A stretch of 64,000 nucleotides of DNA from Tanytarsus gracilentus. Its lineage: Eukaryota > Arthropoda > Insecta > Diptera > Chironomidae. The position numbers and the translations under genes are program-made. The stretch is from the NCBI GenBank assembly GCA_038502055.1, contig JAXRKN010000036.1, positions 744,001 through 808,000 of the forward strand, in the 5' to 3' direction. This document shows positions 13,801 through 24,066 of the stretch, in pieces. The notes under the pieces were generated by a model. That model worked only from the letters and a program-made list of their open reading frames with translations, was not told the origin of the DNA and did no database searches. Every line of letters begins with the position of its first letter. Position 1 is the first letter of the stretch.

Positions 13801-15886
13801 TGCACAATATTGCACAGAGAGTTTTATAATGAAAAAAAAGAGTGAAGTGAGCGAGGTAGAAAAAATATGTATAGAAAAATCGAGGTAAAGGTTATTTTGC
13901 AAAGTTTTTATTATTTTTGAGTTACTACCATAGGCACTAAAATATTATTGAAGAGAATTATGATGGGATAGTATAAAGTTAGAAAAATCTATGTGGCATA
14001 ACAAATAGCTGAAGTGAAGGAGTGGGTGGAGGCAGAGAATATTGTATATGCATATCAAGTAGGAGGGAAAATAACAATAGAAATAATTCTGCTCTATTCC
14101 TCAAGAGTACAGCAGTGTGTTGTTATAAGAACAATAGAAAATCTGAGAAATGGGAAAATTTATGCATGGCAAGATAGAGAGAAGAGTTATTAAAATTAAT
14201 TTATGCTCACATTTTACAGTCGCATCTTGATGAAATTACGCACGCAGAATTTCTTTCGGCTAAAAAAATTGTCAACGAAGGGAGTGGAGAGGACAACGAT
14301 GAAAAAAAATATTATTTTCTTTTGCGGTTATGGTGTGTGCGGGATGGACACGAAATAAAAATTGCTGCGTGCCAGCGAGAATTTTTCCTTTTCCTCCGCG
14401 CGACGACAAAATTTTCTCCTTTTCAGTTTGACAATAAGAAAAGAAATAAAGAAAGTTATGTAAATTTTTTCTTCTTTTTTTCCGTTTTTCGAGCGATGTC
14501 TGTAGTGCTCGATAAATAGCATTGTGCATAGATAACAGAGTGAAGATTAGAAAGAGCGTAAATTAAAAATATACTCGATGGAAAGTTCTGAATTTTCATG
14601 TCAAGAAAGTTGGAGGTTATAATGAATGAAAAAAGGCTTTCGAGTGTGTGAAGAGAGATAGAGAGAGAAAAATGAATATTTGAATGAAAAGAGAGTGAAT
14701 TATCGCCCTTTTGTTCGACGTCGTCGTCGTCGTCATCGATGTTCACTAATGCCTTTTTCCATCGCGATGACGGGAATCAAAGTTTCCTCCTCACTTTCAA
14801 GTTCTATGTACACATATTTTCAATGCCTTATTACACATCACGATCATGAATATGGTGGAACTACGAGAAGAAGAAGCTCTTTGTAGTAAAAAAGAGCAAA
14901 GAAGTAAAGTCAAAAAGGGTAACACAGAGTGAGCCTATTGTGAGGCGAGTACCTAAGAAGAATTACATAGAGAAATTTATCTATCGGTTACATAAATGCG
15001 ATGGGGGAGAGAATGGAGAATGCGAGAGCGGAGAGGTAGAAAAAAAAATTCTTCTTTCTTTTTTTCTGTTAAATTTTCAACCAAAAAAAGCACAACTAAT
15101 CGATAACTGAAACGTTTTTCTGCTATTTTCTTCTTCTCCTCCCGCAAAAGTCTAAAATTTTCTAATTGCACATTTGAAGCTTTTATAATTTTTTTTTTCA
15201 TAAAAAGATTTTATTGGGAAACAAAAGAAAAACTATTTAGTCCGCTTGATTATTTTTCTTTCATCGAACACCCAAAAAATTCTTTCTTTTTATCCTCAAA
15301 TCAGTGGATGTGAAAAGGAAACTTTATTTCTCTTTCCTTTTGCATTAGACACACACTTTTGTTTGCTTCTTTTTTGCTATTCTTCTTTTTTTCTTTACTT
15401 ATTACATGATTCTCCTTGAGGGCACTCACTTATAATTTTTTTCTATTCTTTTCTTTCATTTAACATTTTTAACATGCAAAAACTTTTTTAAGATTATTAC
15501 TTTGATGCAAGAAACTAAAGGTGTAAGAATTGAAATTTAGTAGAATGAAAAAAGAAAGTTTGAAATGATGAAAATAGATTTTTTTTTTCTTTTTCTAACT
15601 TTTTCTTCTGTCTATCACTTTTTTCTTTTGTGGAAAAAATTTAAGGTGCTTTTTATTTCGAACGACTGAAAGGACTGAAGAGGAAAATTTTTTCTCATTT
15701 TTTCCTTGAAAGCTCTCTCTTTTTTTTCGGCATCGAACGAACACACATTGTAGTGGGGGTTGAAAAAAGTTTCTCTCAATCAATGGAAAATTTTCCAGTA
15801 GTTTTTCTTCTCTTTTTGTGCTTTATATGAAAGTTTTAATGATGATTTTGGATTGTTCACATGTTGGATGGGAAGAAATAAATATT
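7829..15886. other. 8 kb gene-free stretch, probably 5' flank or untranslated region of the Gln-rich gene
   Basis: I found no exon chain, tRNA B-box or transposon end here. The sequence is AT-rich with repeated poly-purine/poly-pyrimidine runs (near 9270-9350, 13040-13130 and 15000-15800) and a CGT triplet run near 14717-14733. The longest ATG-started ORFs, such as one of 88 codons at 10988-11254 on the plus strand, have no recognisable features. Untranslated first exons of the Gln-rich gene could lie here, but the sequence alone does not show them. Confidence 0.4.
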
Positions 15887-16294
15887 TCAATTGAATTCAT
15901 TTGAATTGAGTTGAGGATTATGGTAAAGTCCATCGAACAGATGCACAACCGGAGAGTACTGGCCTTCGTGCAGAGGTTCCCCGCAGACAAAACAGTCAAT
16001 ACCCTCTTCCGGATAGTTTACTTTAAGCAACGACGAATAATTCACTCCAGTCAATTTGATTGTCTTTGGATTCACGAACAGTAGAAATCCAAGTTTATTC
16101 TCAGGCTGTATGTAAAGGGACAATGAATCGCTATCGATGCACATGTTCTTTTTAAATTCTTCAGTCAATAATGCAAAATCCTCATCCTTAATCTTTGTAC
16201 CTGTTAGTAAGAAAAAAGATACCAAAAAAAAAGAAAGATAAACTACAATCTCGAAAAACATAATTTTTTTAAAAATAATTAATAATTCCATCAA
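15887..16294 (-). CDS. Small unrecognised protein with possible signal peptide, or a 3' terminal exon
   Basis: This is a 135-codon ORF. The first 32 residues are hydrophobic and could be a signal peptide, starting at the Met at 16294 or the second one at 16261. The remaining roughly 100 residues look like a real soluble protein: mixed composition, with a CFVCGEPLHEG segment holding a CxxC pair. Against the signal peptide, the DNA encoding the hydrophobic stretch is a pyrimidine tract ending in TTACTAACAG, an excellent splice acceptor at about 16201-16200. The true coding part may therefore be 15887-16199, with an upstream exon I could not place. A fusion to the ORF at 16772-17077 would need a weak donor inside it, so I keep the two apart. 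Family unknown. Confidence 0.45.
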   Translation of the reverse strand: MMELLIIFKKIMFFEIVVYLSFFLVSFFLLTGTKIKDEDFALLTEEFKKNMCIDSDSLSLYIQPENKLGFLLFVNPKTIKLTGVNYSSLLKVNYPEEGIDCFVCGEPLHEGQYSPVVHLFDGLYHNPQLNSNEFN

Positions 16295-16417
16295 TTTTTA
16301 ATGTTTTGCTCCTTGTGCATGAAAGTTATCAAATCGAGCTTTTGAGGACACGGAAACATTTTATTTTTCTTTTTAAAGAAATCTAATTAACTCGATATAG
16401 TCAAAATGTGAAATAAT

Positions 16418-16767
16418 TTTATTTTTTTATAAGTGCTCTCACACTTAAAAATTTCATCTTTTTGGACTCTAAGGGAGCATGTGAGTCACTTAACTAATTA
16501 TTTTTTTAATTTCTAAATTCTAATTAATGCTCAATGAAGACAATTAAATCAAAAAATTAGACAATTTTAATTTATTTTACTCGATCGATTTTTATTTTTT
16601 TATAAGTGCTCTCACACTTAAAAATGTCATCTTTTTGGACTCTAAGGGAGCATGTGAGTCACTTAACTAATTATTTTTTTAATTTCTAAATTCTAATTAA
16701 TGCTCAATGAAGACAATTAAATCAAAAAATTAGACAATTTTAATTTATTTTACTCGATCGATTTTTA
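16418..16767. repeat. Two tandem copies of a ~173 bp satellite unit
   Basis: Two adjacent copies, with the anchor AAGTGCTCTCACACTT at 16431 and 16604, are offset by 173 bp. They are almost identical: I noticed only one clear difference, TTTCATC versus TGTCATC. The reverse complement, with the core GCTCCCTTAGAG and the box GTGTGAGAG, matches the unit of the 175 bp array at about 36.3-36.8 kb. The copies separate the two small minus-strand ORFs, and the second copy supplies an AATAAA just beyond the stop of the upstream ORF. Confidence 0.9.
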
Positions 16768-16771
16768 AGCT

Positions 16772-17077
16772 CTAATATAACAAATTGTCATACATGTGCT
16801 TAATTATTTCTTTAACAACATTTGTTGTTTGGATCTGTATTGGAAGACCATTATTGACTCTCAAAGAACTAATAAATGCCAAGGCACTCGCAACTTCGAT
16901 GTGATTTTGTTGATTTAGAAACACGTTATCTTGTTGTAGCTCTGCTGCACGATTCAAAATGACTTGCTGGAGTGCTGGCATTGGTCGATGATAATTTAAA
17001 TAATTCACATATTGCATCACGAATTCTCGAGGCGTTGGGGAAAAGTAAAAATGGCTGCGAGTGATACCCGATTGCAT
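16772..17077 (-). CDS. Unrecognised 101-residue protein, divergent from CIAPIN1
   Basis: An intact ORF starts with an ATG at 17077 (MQSGITRSHFYFSP...) and ends in a TAG. A likely poly(A) signal, AATAAA on the minus strand, lies about 30 bp past the stop. Composition is protein-like, with a Tyr/Phe-rich start and a helical Gln/Asn-rich middle (QQVILNRAAELQQD). The frame stays open for about 28 codons upstream of the ATG without another Met (ending ...VKIEGGGARA), so the start may instead lie in an unseen exon. It is 319 bp from the CIAPIN1 start codon and could share its promoter region. I do not recognise the family. Confidence 0.5.
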   Translation of the reverse strand: MQSGITRSHFYFSPTPREFVMQYVNYLNYHRPMPALQQVILNRAAELQQDNVFLNQQNHIEVASALAFISSLRVNNGLPIQIQTTNVVKEIIKHMYDNLLY

Positions 17078-17396
17078 AGCTCGAGCACCTCCACCTTCGA
17101 TTTTGACTCTCTCGATTATATTAATCCTTAAATTATTTATCTTGAGTATTTTTTTATGAAAAACTTAGTTTTTTTTTGTAAAATTAAAAAACATTTTTAA
17201 TTGTACAATTTTTCATCGTTAAAAAGTTAATTCAGCTAATAAATGAATTTTTAAAAAGCTAAATAAATTTTTTCTGAACACGCTTTTAAAGATTTGAATT
17301 TTCCCGCACAAAATAAGCTTACGAAAAAAATAATTCGGAATTATCTCGAGCGATCAAACAAAATTTTTAATTTCATCAATTTTGAAATAGAATACC

Positions 17397-18325
17397 ATGG
17401 AGATTTTTAGTGGAAAGAATATACTTTACATATGGGAAACGGCAACAGCTAATGAAATTGAGGGCCATGTTGGAGAACTCAAGAAAATCGCGACGGATGT
17501 TCAATTGGAAAATCTTGAGAGACTTGAAATTGGTAAATAAAAGCTTAATATCTTTAAATTCTTATCTAATCTGACTTAATTTGCAGCTTCTTATGACAAA
17601 TCAACGTTTGATTTGATTTATGTGAGTGTGGCTGGAGTGTTTTCGCTTTTTGATGACTCGCTCAAGAAAATGTTGAGCCTTGTCAAGCCTAAAGGAAATG
17701 TGATATTCAGGATTGCAAAAGATGAGAACTTTTCAACACGATTAATGATGCTTGGCTACATGAATATGAGTTACGACGAGAACAATAAGTGTAAGATTTA
17801 TAAAATTCATTTAAATTAGAAAGTTTAATAAGATCCAGTTAATAACATCCAGGGCTATTAAGTGAGAAACCAAATTATGAAATCGGTTCGAGTGCTAAGC
17901 TCTCGTTTGCTAAGAAACCAGCAGCTGATGTTAAGAAAGTGTGGAAAATCGATGTCGATGATGATGAGGAAATGATTGATGCTGATGACCTTTTAGATGA
18001 GGAGGATAAGCAGAAGCCAGATCCAGAATCTCTAAGAGTTTGTTCCACAACTGGCAAGAGGAAGGCTTGTAAGGACTGCTCATGTGGATTGGCTGAGGAA
18101 CTTGAGGCTGAAAGCAATAAGAAAAAGCCAAACGCAGTTCAGAAATCAAGCTGTGGAAGTGTGAGTTATTTTATTCCTATCAAAACTTTGATCTAAAACA
18201 CATTTACCTTTTAGTGCTATCTCGGCGATGCCTTCCGATGCTCATCATGTCCCTATATGGGCATGCCAGCCTTCAAACCTAATGAGAAAGTAATTGTTCC
18301 GGAAATGATGAAGTCAGACGTTTAA
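17397..18325 (+). CDS. CIAPIN1: Anamorsin/CIAPIN1, cytosolic Fe-S cluster assembly factor
   Basis: Exons 17397-17532, 17587-17790, 17853-18160 and 18215-18325 give 252 residues, close to what I recall for insect orthologs. Introns are 54-62 bp. CIAPIN1 (Dre2 in yeast) takes electrons from a diflavin reductase and feeds the early cytosolic iron-sulfur assembly pathway. The N-terminal ~115 residues form the reduced methyltransferase-like domain. The linker is acidic. The C-terminal domain holds both cluster motifs: C177-x8-C186-x2-C189-x-C191 (the [2Fe-2S] site) and C214-x2-C217 followed by CYLGDAFRCSSC, the twin Cx2C motif. The second-intron donor (AAG T, then GTAAGA) was chosen because it alone restores frame into EKPNYEIGSSAKLSF, a conserved segment. 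The gene converges on the large ORF at 18392-22105. Confidence 0.96.
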
Positions 18326-18344
18326 AAGTTAATTTTATAGCTTC

Positions 18345-18350
18345 TTTATT
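18345..18350 (-). terminator. Poly(A) signal of the 18392-22105 gene
   Basis: AATAAA on the minus strand, 42 nt beyond that gene's stop codon. Cleavage about 15-25 nt further on would put its 3' end at or inside the last codons of convergent CIAPIN1. Confidence 0.55.
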
Positions 18351-18391
18351 CCAAAAAATCACATTTTTATATATGAAATTCAGGCGGTTCT

Positions 18392-21300
18392 TCATTTCTT
18401 GAAATAAATTTCATTCTTGCGATGAATAAAAGTAACAATTGATAATCGGAGACTTTCACTAAACGAATTTCGGCTCTGGTAATGCTTCTCGAGGATATCA
18501 TAGATCTCTCGATTGTTGTCTATGAATCGTTGAAGACGTAAAATTGCTCGAATGCAGCACTCCTGTATCTTTTGAATTCTTTCCGCACGACCGAGCGCAT
18601 TGACTATTAGAGGAAATATTTCCTTGAAACTTTTATCCTTCTCCTCCGTGAATGCCTTGAGAATTGACGAGATGGCATCGATGAGGATGCAAATTTGATC
18701 AATTTTCTTTTCCTCCATGCTTTCTGATATTTCTTTAATCAGACGAAAAAAGAAAGGCAACAATTTTCCTTTTAAAAGTGTCCGCAACGTAAAATCAACG
18801 TTCATTCTTTTTGCCAATAGAATCAGACTGAGCGATAGATTCGTGAATTCTCCGTCCTCAAGTCGCTTCACAAGAATATCGAGCAGTTTTGGTGCTGCAA
18901 GGAAATTTAGTGGAAATCCATAGAACTTTGGAAGGTAATTGAATAGCTCGTGTTCGGAGATCGCACTATCATTATCTTTTCGTCGATACATTTGAATACT
19001 TGTAAGAAGATAAATAACCGTTAGATCAAGACTGTCCACCCACTCGAGATCTATACGGATCTTTGAAAGCTCCAGTCCCGTCATATTATCCCAATCGATA
19101 TTTGTACTGTGCTTCCTCAGTAAATTACTCTTCTTTGGTAGGGCTTGAGGAGTTGCTTTAATTAACACAAAAACCATCGGAATCGCCTTACAACCGTAGA
19201 AATAAATGCATTTGACGATGAAATAGAAAACCATTGATGAGCTTCCTTCGAAGAAGAGATCGACTAGAGACGAATAATAATAACCCATGTTCCTCAAATA
19301 AGCCAATTCAGTCTTGCCACTCTCAAACTTGAATAATTTCGTTTCAAGATCCTCTATCAGCATGTGCGGCAACTTTTGATAACTCTCCGCGAGTTTTTTA
19401 ATTAGCACAATTAATTTTTGTTGATAGCGTGGTAGAGGAGGTGCTGGTGGCGTGAATTCAGTATTAATTTCCGTCTGCCAATCGTTATCTTCGACAGTTT
19501 CATAAATTGCTTCCAATAACAATAATTCACTTCTATCTTCCAGCTGATTGTGACAAATTTCAAGATTCTCATCGTTCCACTCGCTATCGAGATAGACTTG
19601 AATAGCTTTTCTGATCTTGCAAAGTATTTTATCTGACTCTTTATTCGAAATCGCGTGCCGCTGCTGCCACTGAACAAGATTTTGTCGAATGTTTTTATTG
19701 TACGTGAGCGGATTTTCAGAAGAGATCTTTTGCAAAAGTAAATTTGTGCCGTCCAGTGGGATTTCTATAGCTTGGAAGAATTCACTTGTGTCTCGTGCGA
19801 AAGGTGGTGGTGATTTTGGCGAATTATTGAAATAATCATCTCCTCGATCTTCGTCACGTGTAGGTGACATTGGACTATCGTATTCAATAAAATTTAATTC
19901 TTCATCGCTACTCTCATAATCGTTGTTTAACGAAATGCAATCAGACTCCTCTGTGTCGCTTATTTCTAAGTCATCGAATAGGGACGCTGGTGATGGTGAC
20001 CTTTCATCGAAGATTGACTCTGGAGATGGTGATCTCTCATATGTGATTGATTTATTCTCATTCTCAACTTGAACATCATCAAAAAGATCATCGACTAAAG
20101 AGTTTTCGACGATTGTTTCAGGAATTTCTTGAATTGGTTCTAAAATATCATTTGAAACGGTCAAGATTTTAATATCTTTAAGAATTTCATCAAACTCACT
20201 CGATTGTTCTTCTTCAATTGTAGGTTCTATAGTTTCTTCAACTTCAAGTGGAGCTAATGATGTCGTTTCAATTATCTTCAATTCTTCAGGACTAATTTTT
20301 GGAGTTTCCTCATAGTTTTCTTTTTCTTCAATGCCTTTTACATCCTTATTTTTTTCGGTCTCGTGCAAAAATGATGGATTGAAATAATCGTCAAACGTGA
20401 GCTCTTCGAATCGATCAAAAAATTGCTGCTGCATGTACGACCATAAACGTTCACGCGCTGCCGCCTCATCATCGAGTGTTTTATTTGATTTTCGAAGTCG
20501 TTCAAGGAATATGTTAAAGACAGATTTGCCCAAGAGATTGAAGCTCTGCTCCTCCGCATTACTGCTATTGGCTGTCTTTGCGACATAATCAACTTCCCGG
20601 CACACATTTAAGAGTGTTGTTTGTGTTTCTCGAGTGGTGCTAGTTGTTTTTTCCTTTGTTACTTCTTCATTCAAGCTTTCCAGCTCGTCTATTGGACTAA
20701 TAAAATCAGGAAGCTCAAATATTGTCTCTTCAAATATTTTCTCATAGTTAATTTCCGGATATTGCGTGCCGAAATTTTTGCTAACAATCTGAGGCGTAGA
20801 TGTGCCGCGAGTTGTTGTTGAGTGAATTGTTGAGGTGTATTTGTTGCATGTTAATATTTCAGTATTAATTCCAATTGATGTTGAGTTCTTTTCAGGCGAT
20901 TTAATAGGTTCAGGAAGGACTACTGCTTCAATTTCATTTATATTCACCTCCTGACAATTGGCTTCAAATGTTAAGCATGCATTTTCTGTAGCATCAAGAT
21001 TGACATCACTTAAAAGAGGAACACTAGGTGGTTGTGGTGGATCATTTAAATCTTCTGTATCCACTCCGATTGACACGAATTTTGCATCTTCCTCATGCTG
21101 GACTGTTGCTTCAATTTCATTTAGATTCACCTCGTGACATTCGGGTTCATATGTTAAGCATGCATTTTTTGTAACATCAAAATTGACATCACTTAAAAGA
21201 GGAACACTAGGCGGTGGTGGTTCATTTAAATCTTCTGTATCCACTCCGATTGACACTAATTTTCCACCTTCCTCATGACATTTGCATTTTGGTGAACTTT

Positions 21301-22105
21301 GACTAACTTTTTCCATTCTACTTTCGATCACACTGTACGATGTCTCATTGCCAATAGAAAAGGTATTGAATGAAAAAGTTGAGCCTACTTCCGATATCGT
21401 CTCTTCTTCATAAAACGATGCTGGAGAAGTGACTTGTGAAATTGATTGCATATCAAAGTTTTCAACTTTTCTCCGCTTCCTATTGGCTTTTTCTACAACT
21501 TCCTTTTGCTGTTCATTTGGTTTATTGTTTAGTGTTCGCTTACCGGCAGATTTCTGTATTGTATATTTTGAGGCGACACCTCTTCGAGAAATTATTTGTG
21601 GCATTTCAAATTTCTCCAAATTTGACTTTAGAAATTTTTCAGTGCTGTTAACGATTTTATAGCGACGTCTATTGATTTCGAAGCAATAAGAGACAGTTGC
21701 TTCACTCAGCACATCCATATAGTCCTTCGCTAATTCTATATAACTTTTAATCGTTTCTTTATTTCTCATCTCGAGATCTTCGAACTTTTCCCTCCAACCA
21801 AACTGTATGTTGACATTCTCATTTTGAAGTAAATCACATTGTTTCTGGATCTCATCCATTTGTCGCTTTGTTGCTTCGAGCTCACAAAGAGCTGCCGACT
21901 TAAGATACTGCTCATTCTTTAAAACAGCTATAACTTCCCGGGAACTCTTTAAACTTTTTGCCAGAATTAATTTAAGTTTTGCATTTTCTTCTTGAAACTT
22001 ATTATTAGTTGGCTGGAAGTGAGTAATTACAATCGAATCCTGACTCGCTTGACTAATTTCATTGACCGAAGCGTAGAATTCACTTAATTCCTGATCGCAA
22101 AGCAT
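18392..22105 (-). CDS. 1,237-residue single-exon protein: coiled coil, acidic repeats, helical C-terminus (possibly ICE1-like)
   Basis: One uninterrupted frame starts at an ATG (MLCDQELSEFYAS). Residues ~30-150 are heptad-like and Lys/Glu-rich, suggesting a coiled coil. Residues ~190-215 are basic (KANRKRRK), a likely nuclear localisation signal. Residues ~270-700 are acidic and Ser/Thr/Pro-rich, with a 61-residue in-frame duplication (SIGVDTEDLN...PPSVPLLSDV), other GT/ETQT-type motifs, and a doubled ERSPSP(E/A)S(I/L)F motif. The last ~350 residues are helical and Leu-rich, resembling an alpha-solenoid. No enzyme motif is visible. The layout (N-terminal coiled coil, long disordered middle, helical C-terminus) recalls ICE1 of the little elongation complex for snRNA transcription, but that is a weak impression and not a recognised match. 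It lies 342 bp downstream of COX10 on the same strand. The lack of introns is unusual next to its split neighbours. Confidence 0.88.
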   Translation of the reverse strand: MLCDQELSEFYASVNEISQASQDSIVITHFQPTNNKFQEENAKLKLILAKSLKSSREVIAVLKNEQYLKSAALCELEATKRQMDEIQKQCDLLQNENVNIQFGWREKFEDLEMRNKETIKSYIELAKDYMDVLSEATVSYCFEINRRRYKIVNSTEKFLKSNLEKFEMPQIISRRGVASKYTIQKSAGKRTLNNKPNEQQKEVVEKANRKRRKVENFDMQSISQVTSPASFYEEETISEVGSTFSFNTFSIGNETSYSVIESRMEKVSQSSPKCKCHEEGGKLVSIGVDTEDLNEPPPPSVPLLSDVNFDVTKNACLTYEPECHEVNLNEIEATVQHEEDAKFVSIGVDTEDLNDPPQPPSVPLLSDVNLDATENACLTFEANCQEVNINEIEAVVLPEPIKSPEKNSTSIGINTEILTCNKYTSTIHSTTTRGTSTPQIVSKNFGTQYPEINYEKIFEETIFELPDFISPIDELESLNEEVTKEKTTSTTRETQTTLLNVCREVDYVAKTANSSNAEEQSFNLLGKSVFNIFLERLRKSNKTLDDEAAARERLWSYMQQQFFDRFEELTFDDYFNPSFLHETEKNKDVKGIEEKENYEETPKISPEELKIIETTSLAPLEVEETIEPTIEEEQSSEFDEILKDIKILTVSNDILEPIQEIPETIVENSLVDDLFDDVQVENENKSITYERSPSPESIFDERSPSPASLFDDLEISDTEESDCISLNNDYESSDEELNFIEYDSPMSPTRDEDRGDDYFNNSPKSPPPFARDTSEFFQAIEIPLDGTNLLLQKISSENPLTYNKNIRQNLVQWQQRHAISNKESDKILCKIRKAIQVYLDSEWNDENLEICHNQLEDRSELLLLEAIYETVEDNDWQTEINTEFTPPAPPLPRYQQKLIVLIKKLAESYQKLPHMLIEDLETKLFKFESGKTELAYLRNMGYYYSSLVDLFFEGSSSMVFYFIVKCIYFYGCKAIPMVFVLIKATPQALPKKSNLLRKHSTNIDWDNMTGLELSKIRIDLEWVDSLDLTVIYLLTSIQMYRRKDNDSAISEHELFNYLPKFYGFPLNFLAAPKLLDILVKRLEDGEFTNLSLSLILLAKRMNVDFTLRTLLKGKLLPFFFRLIKEISESMEEKKIDQICILIDAISSILKAFTEEKDKSFKEIFPLIVNALGRAERIQKIQECCIRAILRLQRFIDNNREIYDILEKHYQSRNSFSESLRLSIVTFIHRKNEIYFKK
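18403..18408 (+). terminator. Candidate poly(A) signal of CIAPIN1
   Basis: The first AATAAA downstream of the CIAPIN1 stop on the plus strand. It lies inside the final codons of the convergent ORF, so the two mature transcripts probably overlap antisense. Confidence 0.45.
20925..21290 (-). repeat. 183 bp in-frame tandem duplication inside the large ORF
   Basis: Two copies offset by 183 bp (61 codons), with anchors GCTTCAATTTCATTTA at 20925 and 21108 on the plus strand. They encode residues of roughly 272-333 and 333-394. The core VPLLSDVN and SIGVDTEDLN is kept, while other positions have diverged. Confidence 0.9.
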
Positions 22106-22447
22106 TCTGATTCACAAACAAGAGGTTATGCTAAATATTTAATAAATATATTGATTAATATACGGTCATTTTCATGTTGTTTTCATATGCTATCACTTAC
22201 CCAGCGTCTGAGAATTATAAAATCGGTGAGTTAATAAACATTTGAGCTTTATTTACTTGAAAATTCTGATTAAATTACTAAACGATTATTTTTGTTATGC
22301 GAAAAAAAATATTGAAACTCACAACATTTTAGTTTTTAAAATAAAAAAAGACGTTACAAAAATGAATTTATTTTAAATAATTTTCTCTTTATTTTTCAAA
22401 ATCAAATTACAACAATCTTACTTCTTTTATATGTTTTTCTTGCTGTT

Positions 22448-24066
22448 TTAAGTTGGTATCAGTGTAGTCAAGGGCTTTAAATTATTAGTTAAGGAATCAG
22501 AAATTAAAGTTTTTTCTTCTTTTGATTTCGTAAAAATCCACTCTTTTTTGTTGACCAAAAAAAGAATCATCAAAACGGGCAGGTGAAGGAGTGAAAATCG
22601 GAAGAGTTTTCTTGAGCTTCCGCTGTCAGATTCCTTATAGAACTTCCATGCTAAGTAACCGAAATAAGCGTTGAGAGGCAATGTCTCGACAGCAAACCAA
22701 ACATTAGTGACATCTAAGAGTGGTGCACTGAGTGAAAGCGCGCCAATAACGCCAGTGTAACGAAGTGCCGTTCGCCTACAAAGTCCTGGATTTGTAACAG
22801 ACTAAAAGATATTTAAGGATTAACAATTTAATAAAATTAAATTTAAAACTCACCATCATTCGATATCCAGCGCGAGAGTAGTCGGGTCGAAGGTTCCATG
22901 AGAGTGCATTAAAATGTGGAAATTGCCATGCATATAAAAGTCCAGCAAGGATCCACGCACCAGTTCCAAGTTCTCCCGCACATCCTGCCCAACCCATTAA
23001 AGGTGGAATTGCGCCAACAATTGAGCCCACCCACGTGTTGAGTATGCTATAGCGCTTCATTGGTGTGTAAATCATCGTATAGAGGACCAAGTTAGAAAAA
23101 CCTAACGCCGCTGTCAATCCATTAACGCCATAGCTCAATAAAAGTAGACCCGATGTTGCAGATGCTGCTGCAAATCCCATTGCATGTAGAGGTGTAAGAA
23201 ATCCTTTGACTAGCACCCTATTCTTAGTTCTCGACATCTGTGCATCGAAAGGCGTTTCAAAAAATTGATTTATAGAGTTTGCAGAACCAGAAAGGAAAGC
23301 AGTACCAGCCGACAACATGATGAATGTGGAGAGATCAAAAGGTGCCGGTGCCATCGCGTATCCAGCCATTGATGTTATCACAACGAGCGCTAAAATAAAT
23401 TTAATAATTTAGAGTTCAACTTAAATGAATACTTTCTTACAAGTCAATCGAATTTTTGACAACATCAAGTAGTGTTTAAAGCGTCGACTAAGGTCATTTG
23501 ACGGTGTGATGCGCCATGGAAGTTCCAGTTCCCTTTTAACTACTTTTACTTCCTCATTCTTCTTTATCGTCGTTGCGAGATGCTCAACACCACTCTGAAT
23601 CACTTTCGAAATGTCCGGCTGGATCGAAATCTTAGTAACAACCACGTCCTCATGATTCAACTTATCATCGTCAATCTTTTTCTGTGCGGCCGCCGGCGAT
23701 GAATAAAATTTTGTAGATTGTGGGAAATTCTAAAAATAAAATGAATTAATTGCGACATCCAGTAACTAACATAAAAGTTTCAAAATAACAGGAAGAAAAT
23801 GTTCCATCAAGGACTTTTTAACCTGATTTTCTCACGCACTTGTGAAAAGTGGATTTTTTCACTGAAATTCAATTTATCATCCCATACTTCGACCTGAATG
23901 TCTTTTATCGCAACATTATCTCGCCAATAAATCGAAATGCGGACAGATAACGACGTTTATTGTGAAAATTTTATGTTATTTAATCACTTTTTGAACTCAC
24001 TTTAAATACAACTGTTTTTCTGCTAATTCCATTCAGTAACCTAGTTCTTAATACTACACTGTACAT
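22448..24066 (-). CDS. COX10: Protoheme IX farnesyltransferase (heme O synthase), mitochondrial
   Basis: Exons 24066-24001, 23729-23441, 23389-22854 and 22801-22448 join to 414 residues, near the size I recall for insect and human COX10. The enzyme adds a farnesyl group to heme b, the first step of heme A synthesis for cytochrome c oxidase, in the inner mitochondrial membrane. The N-terminus (MYSVVLRTRLLNGISRK) is an Arg-rich, acid-free mitochondrial targeting peptide. UbiA-type prenyltransferase motifs are present: NSINQFFETPFDAQMSRTKN (first Asp-rich motif with the conserved RTKNR), NTWVGSIVGAIPPLMGW, and FPHFNALSWNLRPDYSRAGY (second Asp-rich motif). Several hydrophobic helices follow. The C-terminal LPLNAYFGYLAWKFY block also matches the family. 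A minus-strand AATAAA lies at 22393-22388. The start codon is 287 bp from that of divergent AHCY. Confidence 0.96.
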
